From Streptomyces sp. DH5 (GTDB lineage: Bacteria; Actinomycetota; Actinomycetes; Streptomycetales; Streptomycetaceae): a stretch of 64,000 bases of DNA. The stretch is taken from assembly GCF_020873915.1 (NCBI RefSeq), contig NZ_JAHWGP010000036.1:21977-85976 (forward strand), given 5' to 3'. Made by a program: the position numbers and the translations under genes. This document shows positions 32,565 to 41,634 of the stretch, in pieces. The notes beneath the pieces are model-generated. The model saw only the letters and a list, made by a program, of their open reading frames with translations. It made no database searches and was not told the DNA's origin. Positions within the stretch are counted from its first letter, which is position 1, and the number at the start of each line of letters is the position of its first letter.

Positions 32565-33563
32565 GTGATTATCGACCGTGCTGCCAACGTGACCCCTCAC
32601 CGCTACGACCATCCGGGTGCCCGCAAGCAGTTGGGCCGCCTTATTGCAGGAGCGGACAAGGACGACCTCCTCGCCTGTCTCCTCTGGGTGGGTGAGTGCA
32701 GGATCGCTGACGGTCTCTGCAAGGCGTGGGCCGACCATGCGAGTGTGCTGCGCAGGGAACGAGACGAGGCCAGGCATCGAAGCTCAGGCGGCCGCCCGAC
32801 GTACATGAGTGCCCTCTCCCTTTCGTCTCAGGACCAGGTGACGACCGGTTGCCGAACGGCTGCATCCGAGCTGCATCGACGACTGGAAGAGGAGTTGGCT
32901 GAGGCGACCCAGGCGGCGGCCGAGTGCGAGTCGCTCAGTTTCGAGATCAGTCAGCACTTCGGCTTCGACCTGGCTGCCAGGGCGCGAGAGGAAGAGGCGG
33001 ATGGCTACACGCTCGACACTCTCGCCATCCTGCGGCATCAGCTCGACGAGGCCAGGTCTCGGTTGGCTGACCTGCTTGCAAGAGATCGTGAGCGTCTCCA
33101 TGGCCTTGCCTTGACCGAGTCCTTCAGGATGCACGCGGGCCAGCATCGGTCGCCCAGCACAGTGCAGATCGACCAGATGTCCTCGGAGGCTTTCACGGCG
33201 CTTATAGAAAAGCTGTTGGTGCACGATGGCCACTGTGTGCTCAAGCCGACGGAGCCCCAGAACCCCAACTGGTCCCTGCTCGTGACAACCGAGAGCGGAC
33301 ACTGGATGGCTGTCACCACCCAGCACTGGCACAACCCCAATACATGGGGGCAGCCTGCCGAAGTCGTGAACACTGCCGTATTGCACCGAGCACGCCGAGG
33401 CGCTGTTGCTGCAGGCGGTGACGCGATAGTCGTGACCAACGGCGGCATCACCCGGCCCGCCCGCCGTTACGCAGCCGCGCAGAAGATACGACTGATCGAC
33501 CGCGCGGAACTGCAGCGATGGGCCGAGTGGGGCGAGCCCCTGACGCGGGTGGGAGCGGCCTGA
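32565..33563 (+). CDS. Mrr-fold-like protein with apparently lost active site
   Basis: 332 aa, GTG start without a clear RBS. The N-terminal region (ADKDDLLACLLWVGE) parallels that of the next gene, the middle is a coiled coil, and the last 130 residues follow the restriction-endonuclease (Mrr_cat) layout: FTALIEKLLVHDGHCV, a strand pair, ...GDAIVVTNGGITRPARRYA, LIDRAELQRWAEWG. At the catalytic strand positions it has WSLLVTTES and AVTTQHW instead of D...QxK, so nuclease activity is probably lost. Stop overlaps the next ATG (TGATG). Likely a regulatory or DNA-recognition partner of its neighbour. Confidence 0.6.
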   Translation: MIIDRAANVTPHRYDHPGARKQLGRLIAGADKDDLLACLLWVGECRIADGLCKAWADHASVLRRERDEARHRSSGGRPTYMSALSLSSQDQVTTGCRTAASELHRRLEEELAEATQAAAECESLSFEISQHFGFDLAARAREEEADGYTLDTLAILRHQLDEARSRLADLLARDRERLHGLALTESFRMHAGQHRSPSTVQIDQMSSEAFTALIEKLLVHDGHCVLKPTEPQNPNWSLLVTTESGHWMAVTTQHWHNPNTWGQPAEVVNTAVLHRARRGAVAAGGDAIVVTNGGITRPARRYAAAQKIRLIDRAELQRWAEWGEPLTRVGAA

Positions 33564-34552
33564 TGCACATCAACTGGAACAGCAAAGTACACATGCCGGC
33601 CTTCGAGGACGTCGATCTCGAGCAGGCACTGGCCCGATTCGTCAGTAACGCCACCGACGACGACCTGCTGGCTGCATTCCTTCACTTCGGTGAGGGAGCG
33701 CTGATCAAGGCAGCCTTCAACCGGCTCAGCACTTTCCAAGAACAGGTGCAGGCCGAGCATGACCACATCTGCGGCTTCATCTCCGACCCCCTCACGCCCA
33801 CCGGCCGCGACTCATCCCGAGCCAACCTGATGCTGCGGGACGCCTTCTTCCTGCAGCTCACCGAGATCAAAGCGGCTGTCGAGGAGGTACGCGATATCTG
33901 GAACGCATTGAGGAGGCTCAGCGGCTCGAACCTTGCCGCACGCCATCACCGCAGCAACCCCGACGCGTGCACAGAGATTGACCGCGTTGGGGAAATCATG
34001 CGAGGGCTCTCCCGAGCTCGCCGCCAGCTGGATGCTGCCGTACACGAGCACAAGCAAGCGATGCACGACATCGCCGTGAGAGAAGCTGAGTACCTCGCCT
34101 TCACCGCTACTAGCGGCAGCATCAGCAAGGCCCAGTTCGACGCGATGACACCCACCGAGTTCGAGCAGGCCACCGCTGCCCTGGCATGCCGCGATGGCCT
34201 CGTCGTCAGCCAGCGCCAAGGCGGCGCCCGAGACCTGGGCGCCGACGTCATCGCTCATGCTGCCGACGGACGAAAGATCGTCTTCCAGTGCAAGCATCGT
34301 CAGCCCGGAGGCAGGCCTCTGGGCTCGCCAGTCATCCAGACTCTTAATGGCACAGCTCGGCCCGTACACAAGGCTGACATCGTCATCGCCATGACCAACA
34401 CCTCCTTCACGGAGCCCGCCCATCAGCTGGCGAAGACCCAGAACATCCACCTGCTTTGGGGACTTGACCTCATCCGCTGGGCTACCTGGGGGGTGCCGCT
34501 GCTCGACTTGCTTGATATCGCTCAAGCTGAATCAGAGCCGTCGGCCGCGTGA
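33563..34552 (+). CDS. Mrr-type restriction-endonuclease-like protein
   Basis: 329 aa, ATG overlapping the previous stop. N-terminal ATDDDLLAAFLHFGEG matches the upstream protein. A central helical part is followed by the Mrr_cat domain at about 200-315: MTPTEFEQATAALACRDG, GADVIAHA with the catalytic Asp near 227, and FQCKH with the QxK near 241, then the family's VIAMTNTSFTEPAHQLA and WGLDLIRWATWG. Intact D-QxK suggests DNA cleavage, probably directed at foreign or modified DNA. Part of a coupled two-gene cassette. Confidence 0.75.
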   Translation: MHINWNSKVHMPAFEDVDLEQALARFVSNATDDDLLAAFLHFGEGALIKAAFNRLSTFQEQVQAEHDHICGFISDPLTPTGRDSSRANLMLRDAFFLQLTEIKAAVEEVRDIWNALRRLSGSNLAARHHRSNPDACTEIDRVGEIMRGLSRARRQLDAAVHEHKQAMHDIAVREAEYLAFTATSGSISKAQFDAMTPTEFEQATAALACRDGLVVSQRQGGARDLGADVIAHAADGRKIVFQCKHRQPGGRPLGSPVIQTLNGTARPVHKADIVIAMTNTSFTEPAHQLAKTQNIHLLWGLDLIRWATWGVPLLDLLDIAQAESEPSAA

Positions 34553-34665
34553 CCGGTGCTGCTCCGAATAGCCACGGAGCTGGTCGAGGGCAGTCGGGGC
34601 TGGTAGCCCTGCCGAGGACCGTGGTTGCCAGGACTGCGGCCAGTTCATCCCCCAGGAAGCACGAA

Positions 34666-34688
34666 GCCCCCGGCCGGTGGCCGGGGCG
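34666..34688. terminator. Terminator after the nuclease pair
   Basis: Arms CCCCGGCC/GGCCGGGG with a short GGT loop, in the 34,553-34,843 gap; sits between convergent genes. Nothing else recognised in that gap. Confidence 0.6.
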
Positions 34689-34843
34689 GTGGTGGCTGTT
34701 CGTCTTGAAGGACGTCGGTGACGTGGTGCTCAGTTGTGGCGGGTTGACGGGGGAGTGGTGCGTTGGTGTGCCGGCGGTGACGGTGGGGTCGGCTGGTTGT
34801 GCGTTCTCGTGGTGGGTGGGGCGCAGCATTCGCACGGTCCGGG

Positions 34844-35041
34844 TCAGAGGCCGTAGCGGTCGTTCATCAGGTCGTTCCACCTCTGCACGTTGGGCAGGTC
34901 GTTGGCGCAGGCGGTGCAGTGGGGCAGGTAGTCGGTCCGGGTGGGGTACGGCACGTTCGAGTGGACGGTGACGGTCGGGCGCAGCGTGAGGGGCCGGCCG
35001 CACAGCGGGCAGAGGTCTCCGTGGAAAAGGTTCGTGTTCAT
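34844..35041 (-). CDS. Small zinc-ribbon protein, 65 aa
   Basis: Read from ATG 35041. CPLCGRPL and, 29 residues on, HCTACAND give two CxxC knuckles. The same double-knuckle plan as the protein at 19,944-20,105, without clear sequence relation. Lies between the nuclease pair and the relaxase gene, opposite to both. Confidence 0.55.
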   Translation of the reverse strand: MNTNLFHGDLCPLCGRPLTLRPTVTVHSNVPYPTRTDYLPHCTACANDLPNVQRWNDLMNDRYGL

Positions 35042-35200
35042 GCGGCGGACTGTGCACACACCGGCGGCTTACCGTCTCGGGCTGGCCCGGCGGCCCGCCT
35101 GGCGGGCGCTCTGGTAAAGATCTGGTGATGCCCTCCCGCCCGGCGGGACGTACCCGGGATCGCGCTTTCTCGCAGGTCAAGCCCGAGGTTCCATGGGCCG

Positions 35201-37024
35201 ATGATCAGCATGTCGCCTATGCGCCCGGGGGCCGGGGTGCGCTACCTCTTTCGTGGCGTGATGGTCGGCGACGGCCACCGCCGGGCGGGCACACCGCTGC
35301 GCGCCGCCCAGGACGAAGCCGGTGTCCCGCCCGGCGTGTGGAAGGGCCGGGGCCTGGCCGCGCTCGGCCTGGCGGCTGGGGACGTGGTGACCGAGCGGCA
35401 GGCCGAACTCCTCCTGGGGGAGGGCCGGCACCCGGACGCCGACCGGATCGAGCGCGAGCTCCTGGCGCAGGGCAAGACCCCGGAGCAGGCCCGGCGGGCG
35501 ACCGTGCTGGGCAGGCCCATCGAACACAACCGCTCACCGAAGACCGACAAGGCCAAGGAGCGCACCCCCTGGCTGGCCTTCGACCTGACGTTCCGGCCCC
35601 CGCCGACGGCCCATATCGCGTGGGCCCTGATGGACGACGAGCACCGCGTGGTGCTGGAGCTGTGCGACGACATCGCCCGCGACAAGACGCTGGCGCGGCT
35701 GGAGGAGTCGGTCGCGGAGATCCGCTGGAAGGCCGGCGGCAAGGAGCGCGACCGGGTCAAGGACGGGCTGATCGTCGCCGTGTTCCGGCATTACGAGTCA
35801 CGCGCCACGGAATCGAGGCCGCTGCTCCACAGCCACGCGGTGGTGTCGGTCCGTGCCCGGCGGCCGCACGACGGGAAGTGGGGCAACCTGTCGGCGGACT
35901 CGCTGATGACCCACATCGTCGCCGCTGACACCCTCTACACCCTGTACTTCATGGAGGAGGTGACGGCGCGGCTCGGGTGGGCGTGGGAGCCGCGCGAGGT
36001 GACGCCCGGCCGTCGGCCCGTGATGGACATCGCGGGGATCGACCGGCGGCTGATCGGCTGGCAGTCGACCCGCCGCCAGCAGATTGAGGACGCGCTGTCC
36101 GTCCTGACCGCCAGGTACGAGGAGAAGCAGGGGCACGAGCCGGGGGAGCAGGCCTCCTACGCGCTGGCCTGCCAGGCCGCGGACCAGACGCGCCCGCCCA
36201 AGCGCACCGAGCTGCTGTCGCTGACCGAGCTCCGCAGACGATGGCGGGAATCGGCGATCCGGGCGTTCGGCGCCTGCACCGTGTACCGGCTCGCTGAGCG
36301 GGCGCGGGCGGCGGCCGCGGGGGTGTGGGCCCGGGTGCGGCCGGTGGCCGACGTAGCGCTGGCGGCCGTGGACACCGTCGCCGTGGTGTACGTGATGCGC
36401 GGCGCGTTCGCGCGCCATCATCTGCTAGCCGAAGCCCGCCGCCACCTCGCCTACGTCCTGCGCGGCCGGCCCCACGAGCCCGGCCTGGACGAACGGATCG
36501 TGCAGGCGGCCGTCGACGACTACACCCGCCCCGTCGGGCGCGGCCGGAGGATGAGCGCCGACCTGCGCACTCTGTACCCGCGCGGCACCGAGGACCAGGC
36601 CGTGCTGCGCCCGCTGACCCGCAACCGCACGGCAACCCAGTACGAGCGGGCCCGCCTCGCCGCCGACGCCCTGGCCGCCCGGGTCCGCGCCGTGCGGCGA
36701 GCGGAGCGCCTGGGCTACCGCCCGCGCCCGTACGCCGTCGCGGTGCCCGCCGCCTCGAGGTCGCACCCGCGGCCGTTCCGCGCCGGCCGGAAGGACGGCC
36801 GCCTCCCGGAGCCGGGGGCCGGAATCGACACGGTGGAGCAGACCCGCCAGACGCTCGAAGCCGCCGCCGCACAGGTGGCCGCCACGCTCCAGGACAGCCG
36901 GCGGGCGCGCGAAGCCGCCCACGGCCCTCGCCCGCAGCCCACCCCCGCGGCGGTCCCGCAGCTGCACACCCAGCAGCCCGGCACCCAGCACACGCCGGGC
37001 CGAACCGCAGGAGGAGTCGCGTGA
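35201..37024 (+). CDS. MobF (TrwC/TraA-type) conjugative relaxase without helicase domain
   Basis: 607 aa. The relaxase core is clear: N-terminal VRYLF with a candidate nucleophile Tyr, GVPPGVWKGRGLAALGL, FDLTFRPPPTAHIAWALMDD (the SPPKS-type motif), and the metal-binding LLHSHAVVSV near residue 210. The paired catalytic tyrosines of most MobF enzymes seem reduced to one, and no helicase Walker motif follows, so it is far shorter than TrwC or TraI. Relaxases nick oriT and lead single-stranded DNA into the recipient. The downstream 115-aa gene is coupled (GTGA). Confidence 0.85.
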   Translation: MISMSPMRPGAGVRYLFRGVMVGDGHRRAGTPLRAAQDEAGVPPGVWKGRGLAALGLAAGDVVTERQAELLLGEGRHPDADRIERELLAQGKTPEQARRATVLGRPIEHNRSPKTDKAKERTPWLAFDLTFRPPPTAHIAWALMDDEHRVVLELCDDIARDKTLARLEESVAEIRWKAGGKERDRVKDGLIVAVFRHYESRATESRPLLHSHAVVSVRARRPHDGKWGNLSADSLMTHIVAADTLYTLYFMEEVTARLGWAWEPREVTPGRRPVMDIAGIDRRLIGWQSTRRQQIEDALSVLTARYEEKQGHEPGEQASYALACQAADQTRPPKRTELLSLTELRRRWRESAIRAFGACTVYRLAERARAAAAGVWARVRPVADVALAAVDTVAVVYVMRGAFARHHLLAEARRHLAYVLRGRPHEPGLDERIVQAAVDDYTRPVGRGRRMSADLRTLYPRGTEDQAVLRPLTRNRTATQYERARLAADALAARVRAVRRAERLGYRPRPYAVAVPAASRSHPRPFRAGRKDGRLPEPGAGIDTVEQTRQTLEAAAAQVAATLQDSRRAREAAHGPRPQPTPAAVPQLHTQQPGTQHTPGRTAGGVA

Positions 37025-37368
37025 GCACCCCGGAAGAACGCCCCAACCCCGACGACGCGCTCGCCCGCGCTCGTGCCGCCCGCGAGCAGATGGCCGCCGC
37101 GCTCACCGAGGTCCAGAAGCCCGAAGTCGACGAGCCCGTGGGGTGGCAGCCGATCTGGCAGCGGCCCCGGACGCCGAAGTCGAAGGCGGCGAAGAAGGAG
37201 GAGCTGCGCAAGCAGCGCCGGCGGCTCCAGGATGCCGCCAAGCGCCGTTTCGCCGCGCGGAACTCGCGCCGGCCCCGCTCTCGGCAGAGCCGGATCGGCC
37301 ATGCGGCCGCGCGCCGTGATGCCCGCGCCCTGTCCCGGGTGCGGCACTCCATCGCCTGGCTGTGGTGA
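37021..37368 (+). CDS. Small basic protein coupled to the relaxase, 115 aa
   Basis: GTG overlapping the relaxase stop. Strongly basic helical C-terminus (LRKQRRRLQDAAKRRFAARN). Size, charge and position suggest an oriT-binding accessory protein, like relaxosome auxiliaries. The palindrome-rich region starts 20 bp after its stop. No family recognised. Confidence 0.6.
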   Translation: MSTPEERPNPDDALARARAAREQMAAALTEVQKPEVDEPVGWQPIWQRPRTPKSKAAKKEELRKQRRRLQDAAKRRFAARNSRRPRSRQSRIGHAAARRDARALSRVRHSIAWLW

Positions 37369-37388
37369 CGAGGCCCGGCACCGTCCAC

Positions 37389-37890
37389 TGAGTGGAGTCC
37401 ACCGGCGTCGCGTATCGCCACCGGATGCAGAACATCGAGTGGGCTCCACCCGATGGGCTCCACCGAGTGGAGCCCACTTTGGTGCGCCGGTCGACGATGG
37501 ACTCCACCGTGGTGCGCACCGCGACGATGTGCCACCGCGTCCGGCACCGCACCACTCCGACGATGCATGGCACTTTCGCGCGCGCCGGTCCACCGCACCG
37601 GTGCGCTGCACCCGACGGCCGGACGCGCGCTACCCCCTTGTCCGGCTCCGCTGCACCCCCTTGTCCAGCTCTGCTACCGCGACGTTTCTCCTTGACATCG
37701 CCGGTTTCGGCTGGCGATCAGGTCGCGGTCAAGGGGGTGTGTGATAGAGGAGCCCGCCCGGTCGTGGCGCGCCTGGTGCGGTGCGCCAGCACCGATGGTG
37801 CGCACCCGATGCGCGCGGTGCGCACCACCGCCACCCTCGGCGCGCTACGCGATGGACAGGTACACCGGGTGCGCACCGTCCGGTGCGGGG
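37389..37890. repeat. Palindrome and direct-repeat cluster, oriT candidate
   Basis: Two families of short repeats crowd this gap. GTGGAGTCCAC/GTGGGCTCCACC-type units (37391, 37440, 37454, 37465 inverted, 37497) come first, then GGTGCGCACC-type units (37511, 37797, 37817, 37868, with looser copies near 37490, 37590 and 37775). A direct repeat ACCCCCTTGTCCRGCTC lies at 37632 and 37656, and its CACCCCCTTG is inverted at about 37730. No ORF covers 37,369-37,844 convincingly. Location beside the relaxase operon favours oriT or relaxosome binding sites. Confidence 0.55.
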
Positions 37891-38304
37891 TACGCATCGA
37901 GGGCCTGGCCCACGCCGACGGCTTCCAGTTGGCGCAGGGTGTCGGCGACGTCCTCGTGGTCCTCGGTGAGGAACTGCTGCGCGAAGTCGATGACGGCGCG
38001 GGCGATGCCCTGCGCCGTGTCCGGCCCGACCTGTTCCCAGATCCGCAGCGAGGTCACAAAGACGTGCCCGAGGGCCTCCAGGGCGAAGGTGTCCTCGCGG
38101 CTCGCCGGCCTCCGGGCCGGGCAGCGCGGTGACCGGGACGACGATGCGTTCGGCGATGTCGACGAGCAGTTCGGGCATCCGCGGTTCTGCGCCGGCGAAT
38201 TCGCGGGCGGCGTCGATGTCGTCGGCCTGGACGGCCTGGAGGTAGTTGAAGGCGCTGATGGCCGCGTGCGGGGTCATCGGGGCGAGCGGCGTGGTGTCGG
38301 GCAT
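37845..38304 (-). pseudogene. Frameshifted hypothetical gene
   Basis: The first 67 codons from ATG 38304 (starting MPDTTPLAPMTPHAAISAF) read in one frame up to GPEAGE, then coding character continues in another frame as REDTFALEALGHVFVTSLR and on to a stop at 37845. A single-base change near 38,098-38,103 (CGAGCCGCGAGG) would join them into a protein of about 153 aa. The joined protein is acidic and helical. Either a real frameshift mutation or a sequence error in a GC run. Function unknown. Confidence 0.6.
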
Positions 38305-38544
38305 GGCGGCTCCTCAACGTGCGGGCCGTCCCGCTGATCGCGGCGGCCTCGGAACCGATGCTCGGCTTGCGGCCCTGTTGACAGAGTCCGGCCGCCAGAG
38401 GGGAGAACTCTCCCCCCTCCGGGCTGATCACGATGCAGTCACGGTGGAGGGGTTTTCCGAGGTCGGCGTCACACGAGAGCCGAAGACCGCACCTGTAGAA
38501 GGTGAACGGCGGGATGGGCCCGCCCCACCTTCCAGGAGCACCCT

Positions 38545-40011
38545 GTGGCGAGCACCGCAGACGAGCCCGAGCCCCTTGACCCGGCCGGAGAGGCCCCCTC
38601 CGTGGACCCCTCCACCACCCCCTCCGCGCCCCGTCGCCACGGGCCGGGGGTTTCCACAGGTCAGCCCCGGCGGAAAGGAGGTCGCCGCAGGTCCGACAAC
38701 CCTCATGTCCCAAGGCGTCCTACTCACAGGAAGAACTCGACAGAGCCCCGGCGGAGGGAACTGCTGCAAGCGCTGGGGATCTTCCAGAGGGCTACGCCCG
38801 ATCAGTTGTGGAAGCTGACCCGTCCGGATAACCAGCACGACAAGCTCACGCGGGACACACTCCTGGATCTTCAGGACCACCACCTGGTGAGGATTGAATT
38901 GGTCCGGGAGGACCAGCGGCAGGTGTGGGTGCTGACCAAGCGAGGCCACGGCGAGGCGAAGAAACTGCTGGAGCCGAAGGGCATACGGATCTCGGCGCTC
39001 CGCGAGGAGAAGTACGACCCGGTCACCGGTGAGCTGCTCGGCGCCAGCTACGACGACCACTCCGCAGCGGTCACCACGACGGCCGCCGAACTCCACCGGG
39101 CCGGGATCGGGCACCGGCTCGGCTTCGCCACCGAGATTCCGCACCGGCTCGCGGACGGCTACGTCCAGCGGGCGGACCTGGTGGCGCGGGCACAGGCGGC
39201 TGGGGTGCCGGTGATGCTGCTGGAGATCGACCGCCGTACCGAGGACGCGCACGACCTGGTGACCAAGCTGCGCCGGTACTGGGAGTGGGGCCGGCTGCTG
39301 GCACCGGACGCGGACAGGCTCACCGTGGACCTGGTCCGTTCCCGGGTGGGCGCGATCGAGGGTGTTGGCCATGAGAAGCGGCTGTGGCGGCGGGTCTACC
39401 CGCCCACCGGACGGGAGGGTCTGGTGCCCCTCGCGTTCGTGTTCGCCGACACCACCGAGGCGAAGGTCGCCAACACGGTGAAGGTCCTCGAGGAAGCCGG
39501 CCGCCGGTACTGGGCGCCGCGCCGGTACGAGACCTACTACGGGGAGGCGATCACGGCGAAGGACTACGGCCAGGCCGTGCCGGTCGTCATCACCACCCTG
39601 GAGCAGCTGACGGAGCACGGCGCGGACGCGGCGGTATGGCGGCGCCTGGGACGCAAGGACGAACACACCCTGACCGACGCGCTCGACAACCCCGACGGCG
39701 ACGCTCTCTACCGCCGCCAGTACGCCCGCGCCGAAGCGGAAGACGAGCGGCGCCGTGCCGCTGAGCGGGAGGCGCGGCGGCCGGTGTGCAAGCGGTGCGG
39801 GCAGAAGTTCACCGACGAGCGCTGGGAAGAGATCACCGTGCACCGGACCGCCGTGACGGCGGGGGATAAGTCGGTGTGCGGCGACTGCCACGCCGACGAC
39901 ATCGCCCGCAAGGAAGCAGCCCGCCTCCAGGCCGCCACACCACCAGAACCGGAGCCGGAACACGACCAGGAGCCGGGCAAGCTCCGCGGTCTGTTCTGCC
40001 GCCGCGGCTGA
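38545..40011 (+). CDS. Replication-relaxation family protein
   Basis: 488 aa, GTG start. After a Pro/Arg-rich N-terminus, a winged-helix part (RRELLQALGIFQRATPDQLW, LLDLQDHHLVRIE) precedes the Replic_Relax nuclease-like core (LEIDRRTEDAHDLVTKLRRY and following strands). The C-terminus has a zinc knuckle pair (CKRCGQKF and CGDCHAD). Members accompany mobilisation and plasmid replication genes in actinobacteria. The preceding gap 38,305-38,544 shows no gene. Confidence 0.8.
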   Translation: MASTADEPEPLDPAGEAPSVDPSTTPSAPRRHGPGVSTGQPRRKGGRRRSDNPHVPRRPTHRKNSTEPRRRELLQALGIFQRATPDQLWKLTRPDNQHDKLTRDTLLDLQDHHLVRIELVREDQRQVWVLTKRGHGEAKKLLEPKGIRISALREEKYDPVTGELLGASYDDHSAAVTTTAAELHRAGIGHRLGFATEIPHRLADGYVQRADLVARAQAAGVPVMLLEIDRRTEDAHDLVTKLRRYWEWGRLLAPDADRLTVDLVRSRVGAIEGVGHEKRLWRRVYPPTGREGLVPLAFVFADTTEAKVANTVKVLEEAGRRYWAPRRYETYYGEAITAKDYGQAVPVVITTLEQLTEHGADAAVWRRLGRKDEHTLTDALDNPDGDALYRRQYARAEAEDERRRAAEREARRPVCKRCGQKFTDERWEEITVHRTAVTAGDKSVCGDCHADDIARKEAARLQAATPPEPEPEHDQEPGKLRGLFCRRG

Positions 40012-40022
40012 CCCCACACGGC

Positions 40023-40064
40023 GACGCCGCCCCTCCCTGTCGGGTACAGGGGAGGGGCGGCGTC
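40023..40064 (+). terminator. Terminator after the replication-relaxation gene
   Basis: Arms GACGCCGCCCCTCCC and near-complement GGGGAGGGGCGGCGTC with a loop around GTCGGGTACA, 12 bp after the stop. Confidence 0.75.
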
Positions 40065-40082
40065 GACGAGCAGCTGCTCGGG

Positions 40083-40148
40083 TCAGGCCGGGGCGGCCTG
40101 CTTGGCCAGCGCGGCGAGTGGGGAGCGCCGGACCTTCTCCACTGCGCC
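40083..40148 (-). pseudogene. C-terminal gene relic (tail motif, copy 1)
   Basis: Minus-strand codons encode AVEKVRRSPLAALAKQAAPA and a stop, matching the AVEKGRRSPLASL tail at 48,957-49,140. Upstream coding similarity ends at the P-type ATPase relic. A remnant of a lost gene's 3' end. Confidence 0.35.
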
Positions 40149-40163
40149 CACCAGCCGCACCGG

Positions 40164-40817
40164 GCGGTGGTGGCCGAGCTGGAGGAAGCCGGGCGGACCG
40201 CGGTCGTCGTCCTGCGCGACGGGGCGCCGGTGGGCGTGCTGGGGATCGCGGACCGGCTGCGGCCGGACGCGGCGGCCACCGTCGCCGCCCTCACCCGCCT
40301 CACCGGCCGCACCCCGATCCTGCTGACCGGCGACAACGAACGCGCCGCCCAGCACCTGGCCGCCGAGGTCGGCATCACCGACGTCCGTGCCGGACTGCTG
40401 CCCCAGGACAAGGTGGCCGCCGTCAAGGAGTGGGAAGCCCAGGGACGCAGGGTGCTGGTCGTGGGCGACGGCGTCAACGACGCCCCCGCCCTGGCCGCTG
40501 CGCACTCCGGGATCGCGATGGGCAAGGCCGGCTCCGACCTCGCCCTGGAGACCGCTGACGCCGTCGTGGTCCGCGACGAACTGGCCACCATCCCCTCGAT
40601 CGTGCAGCTCTCCCGCACCGCACGCCGCCTCGTGATCCAGAACCTGGTCATCGCTGGCGCGTTCATCGCCGTCCTGGTCGCCTGGGACCTGATCGGCACC
40701 CTCCCCCTGCCCCTCGGCGTCGCCGGCCACGAGGGCTCCACCGTCATCGTCGGCCTCAACGGCCTGCGCCTGCTGCGCGAGACCGCCTGGCCCCGACTCA
40801 CCAAGGACACCGCATGA
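40164..40817 (+). pseudogene. 3' half of a heavy-metal P-type ATPase
   Basis: About 218 codons corresponding only to the end of a P1B-type ATPase: GDGVNDAPALAAAHSGIAMG near 40,460-40,530, then DLALETADAVVV and two C-terminal membrane helices. The phosphorylation DKTGT, the membrane Cys-Pro motif and all N-terminal helices are missing, so it cannot transport. Sequence type resembles ZntA/CadA-like pumps. No start codon with an RBS is evident. Its stop overlaps the ATG of the ferredoxin-like gene. Confidence 0.75.
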
Positions 40818-41353
40818 GCAAACGCACCCGCCGCCCGGCCCCCGCCACGGGGGCGACACAGCCCACCGTCACCGTCTGCCGCGGCTGCTGCTGCGGCACC
40901 CCCAAGGTCCCCGGTCTCGATCACTCCGCCCAGCTCCGCGACCTGCGCCAAGCCCTGGACGGCACGGCGACCGTCCGGGTCACCGACTGCCTGGACGCCT
41001 GCGAACGCGCCAACGTCATCGTCGTCCAGCCCTCTGCCGATGGCCGCCAGAACGGCGGGCGCCCCGTCTGGCTCGGCCTGGTCAACGACCCCGACGCCGT
41101 CCCCGGCATCACCACCTGGCTCAAGGGCGGCGGACCGGGCCTGTCCGATCCGCCCGGCATCCTCGACCTCTACGCCTTCCGCCCCTCCCGCGCGTTCAAG
41201 CGGAACTCCACGATGCATGACCCCGACGCCCGCCCCGTCTGTCGGCCATCGTCTGCCAACAGACTGGGTGGGCATCCGATGAACCCGGACCTTCCCGAGC
41301 GCCGGGGCAGCGCCGACCCCATCAGATCCGCTGATGATCGGTGCAGGGTGTGA
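40814..41353 (+). CDS. (2Fe-2S) ferredoxin-domain protein
   Basis: 179 aa, ATGA overlap with the ATPase relic. Thioredoxin-like 2Fe-2S ferredoxin pattern: VCRGCCCGTPK near residue 22-30 and DCLDACERANVIVVQPS about 30 residues later, then GGRPVWLGLVND. The last 40 residues look like read-through into unrelated DNA. Family members act in electron transfer or metal handling; here next to metal genes. Confidence 0.7.
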   Translation: MSKRTRRPAPATGATQPTVTVCRGCCCGTPKVPGLDHSAQLRDLRQALDGTATVRVTDCLDACERANVIVVQPSADGRQNGGRPVWLGLVNDPDAVPGITTWLKGGGPGLSDPPGILDLYAFRPSRAFKRNSTMHDPDARPVCRPSSANRLGGHPMNPDLPERRGSADPIRSADDRCRV

Positions 41354-41634
41354 CGACAGACAGGCCCGTTCCTCCACCGGGAGAGGGCCCGGATGGCGAA
41401 CCTGGTCTACAAGCGGGTCTCGACCGACCGCGGAAGCCGTATCTCCTCCAGCTCTGCAGGCGCTCACCCCGCAGGGGCCGGCATCCCGGTCACCGGCCCT
41501 GCGCCCGTCTCGGCGATGACGCGCAGGCACTGAGCGCGATGCGGGCCGGGGCAGAACAGGCCCGGGGTGTCTGATCCGGGGCCGAAGGCGGTGTGGGACA
41601 CGATCGCTGTGCAGGTGCCCCACCGTGTGCACTG

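Noticed and set aside
38428-40017. Minus-strand frame of 529 aa
   Set aside because: Antisense to the replication-relaxation gene, which has recognisable domains and a terminator.
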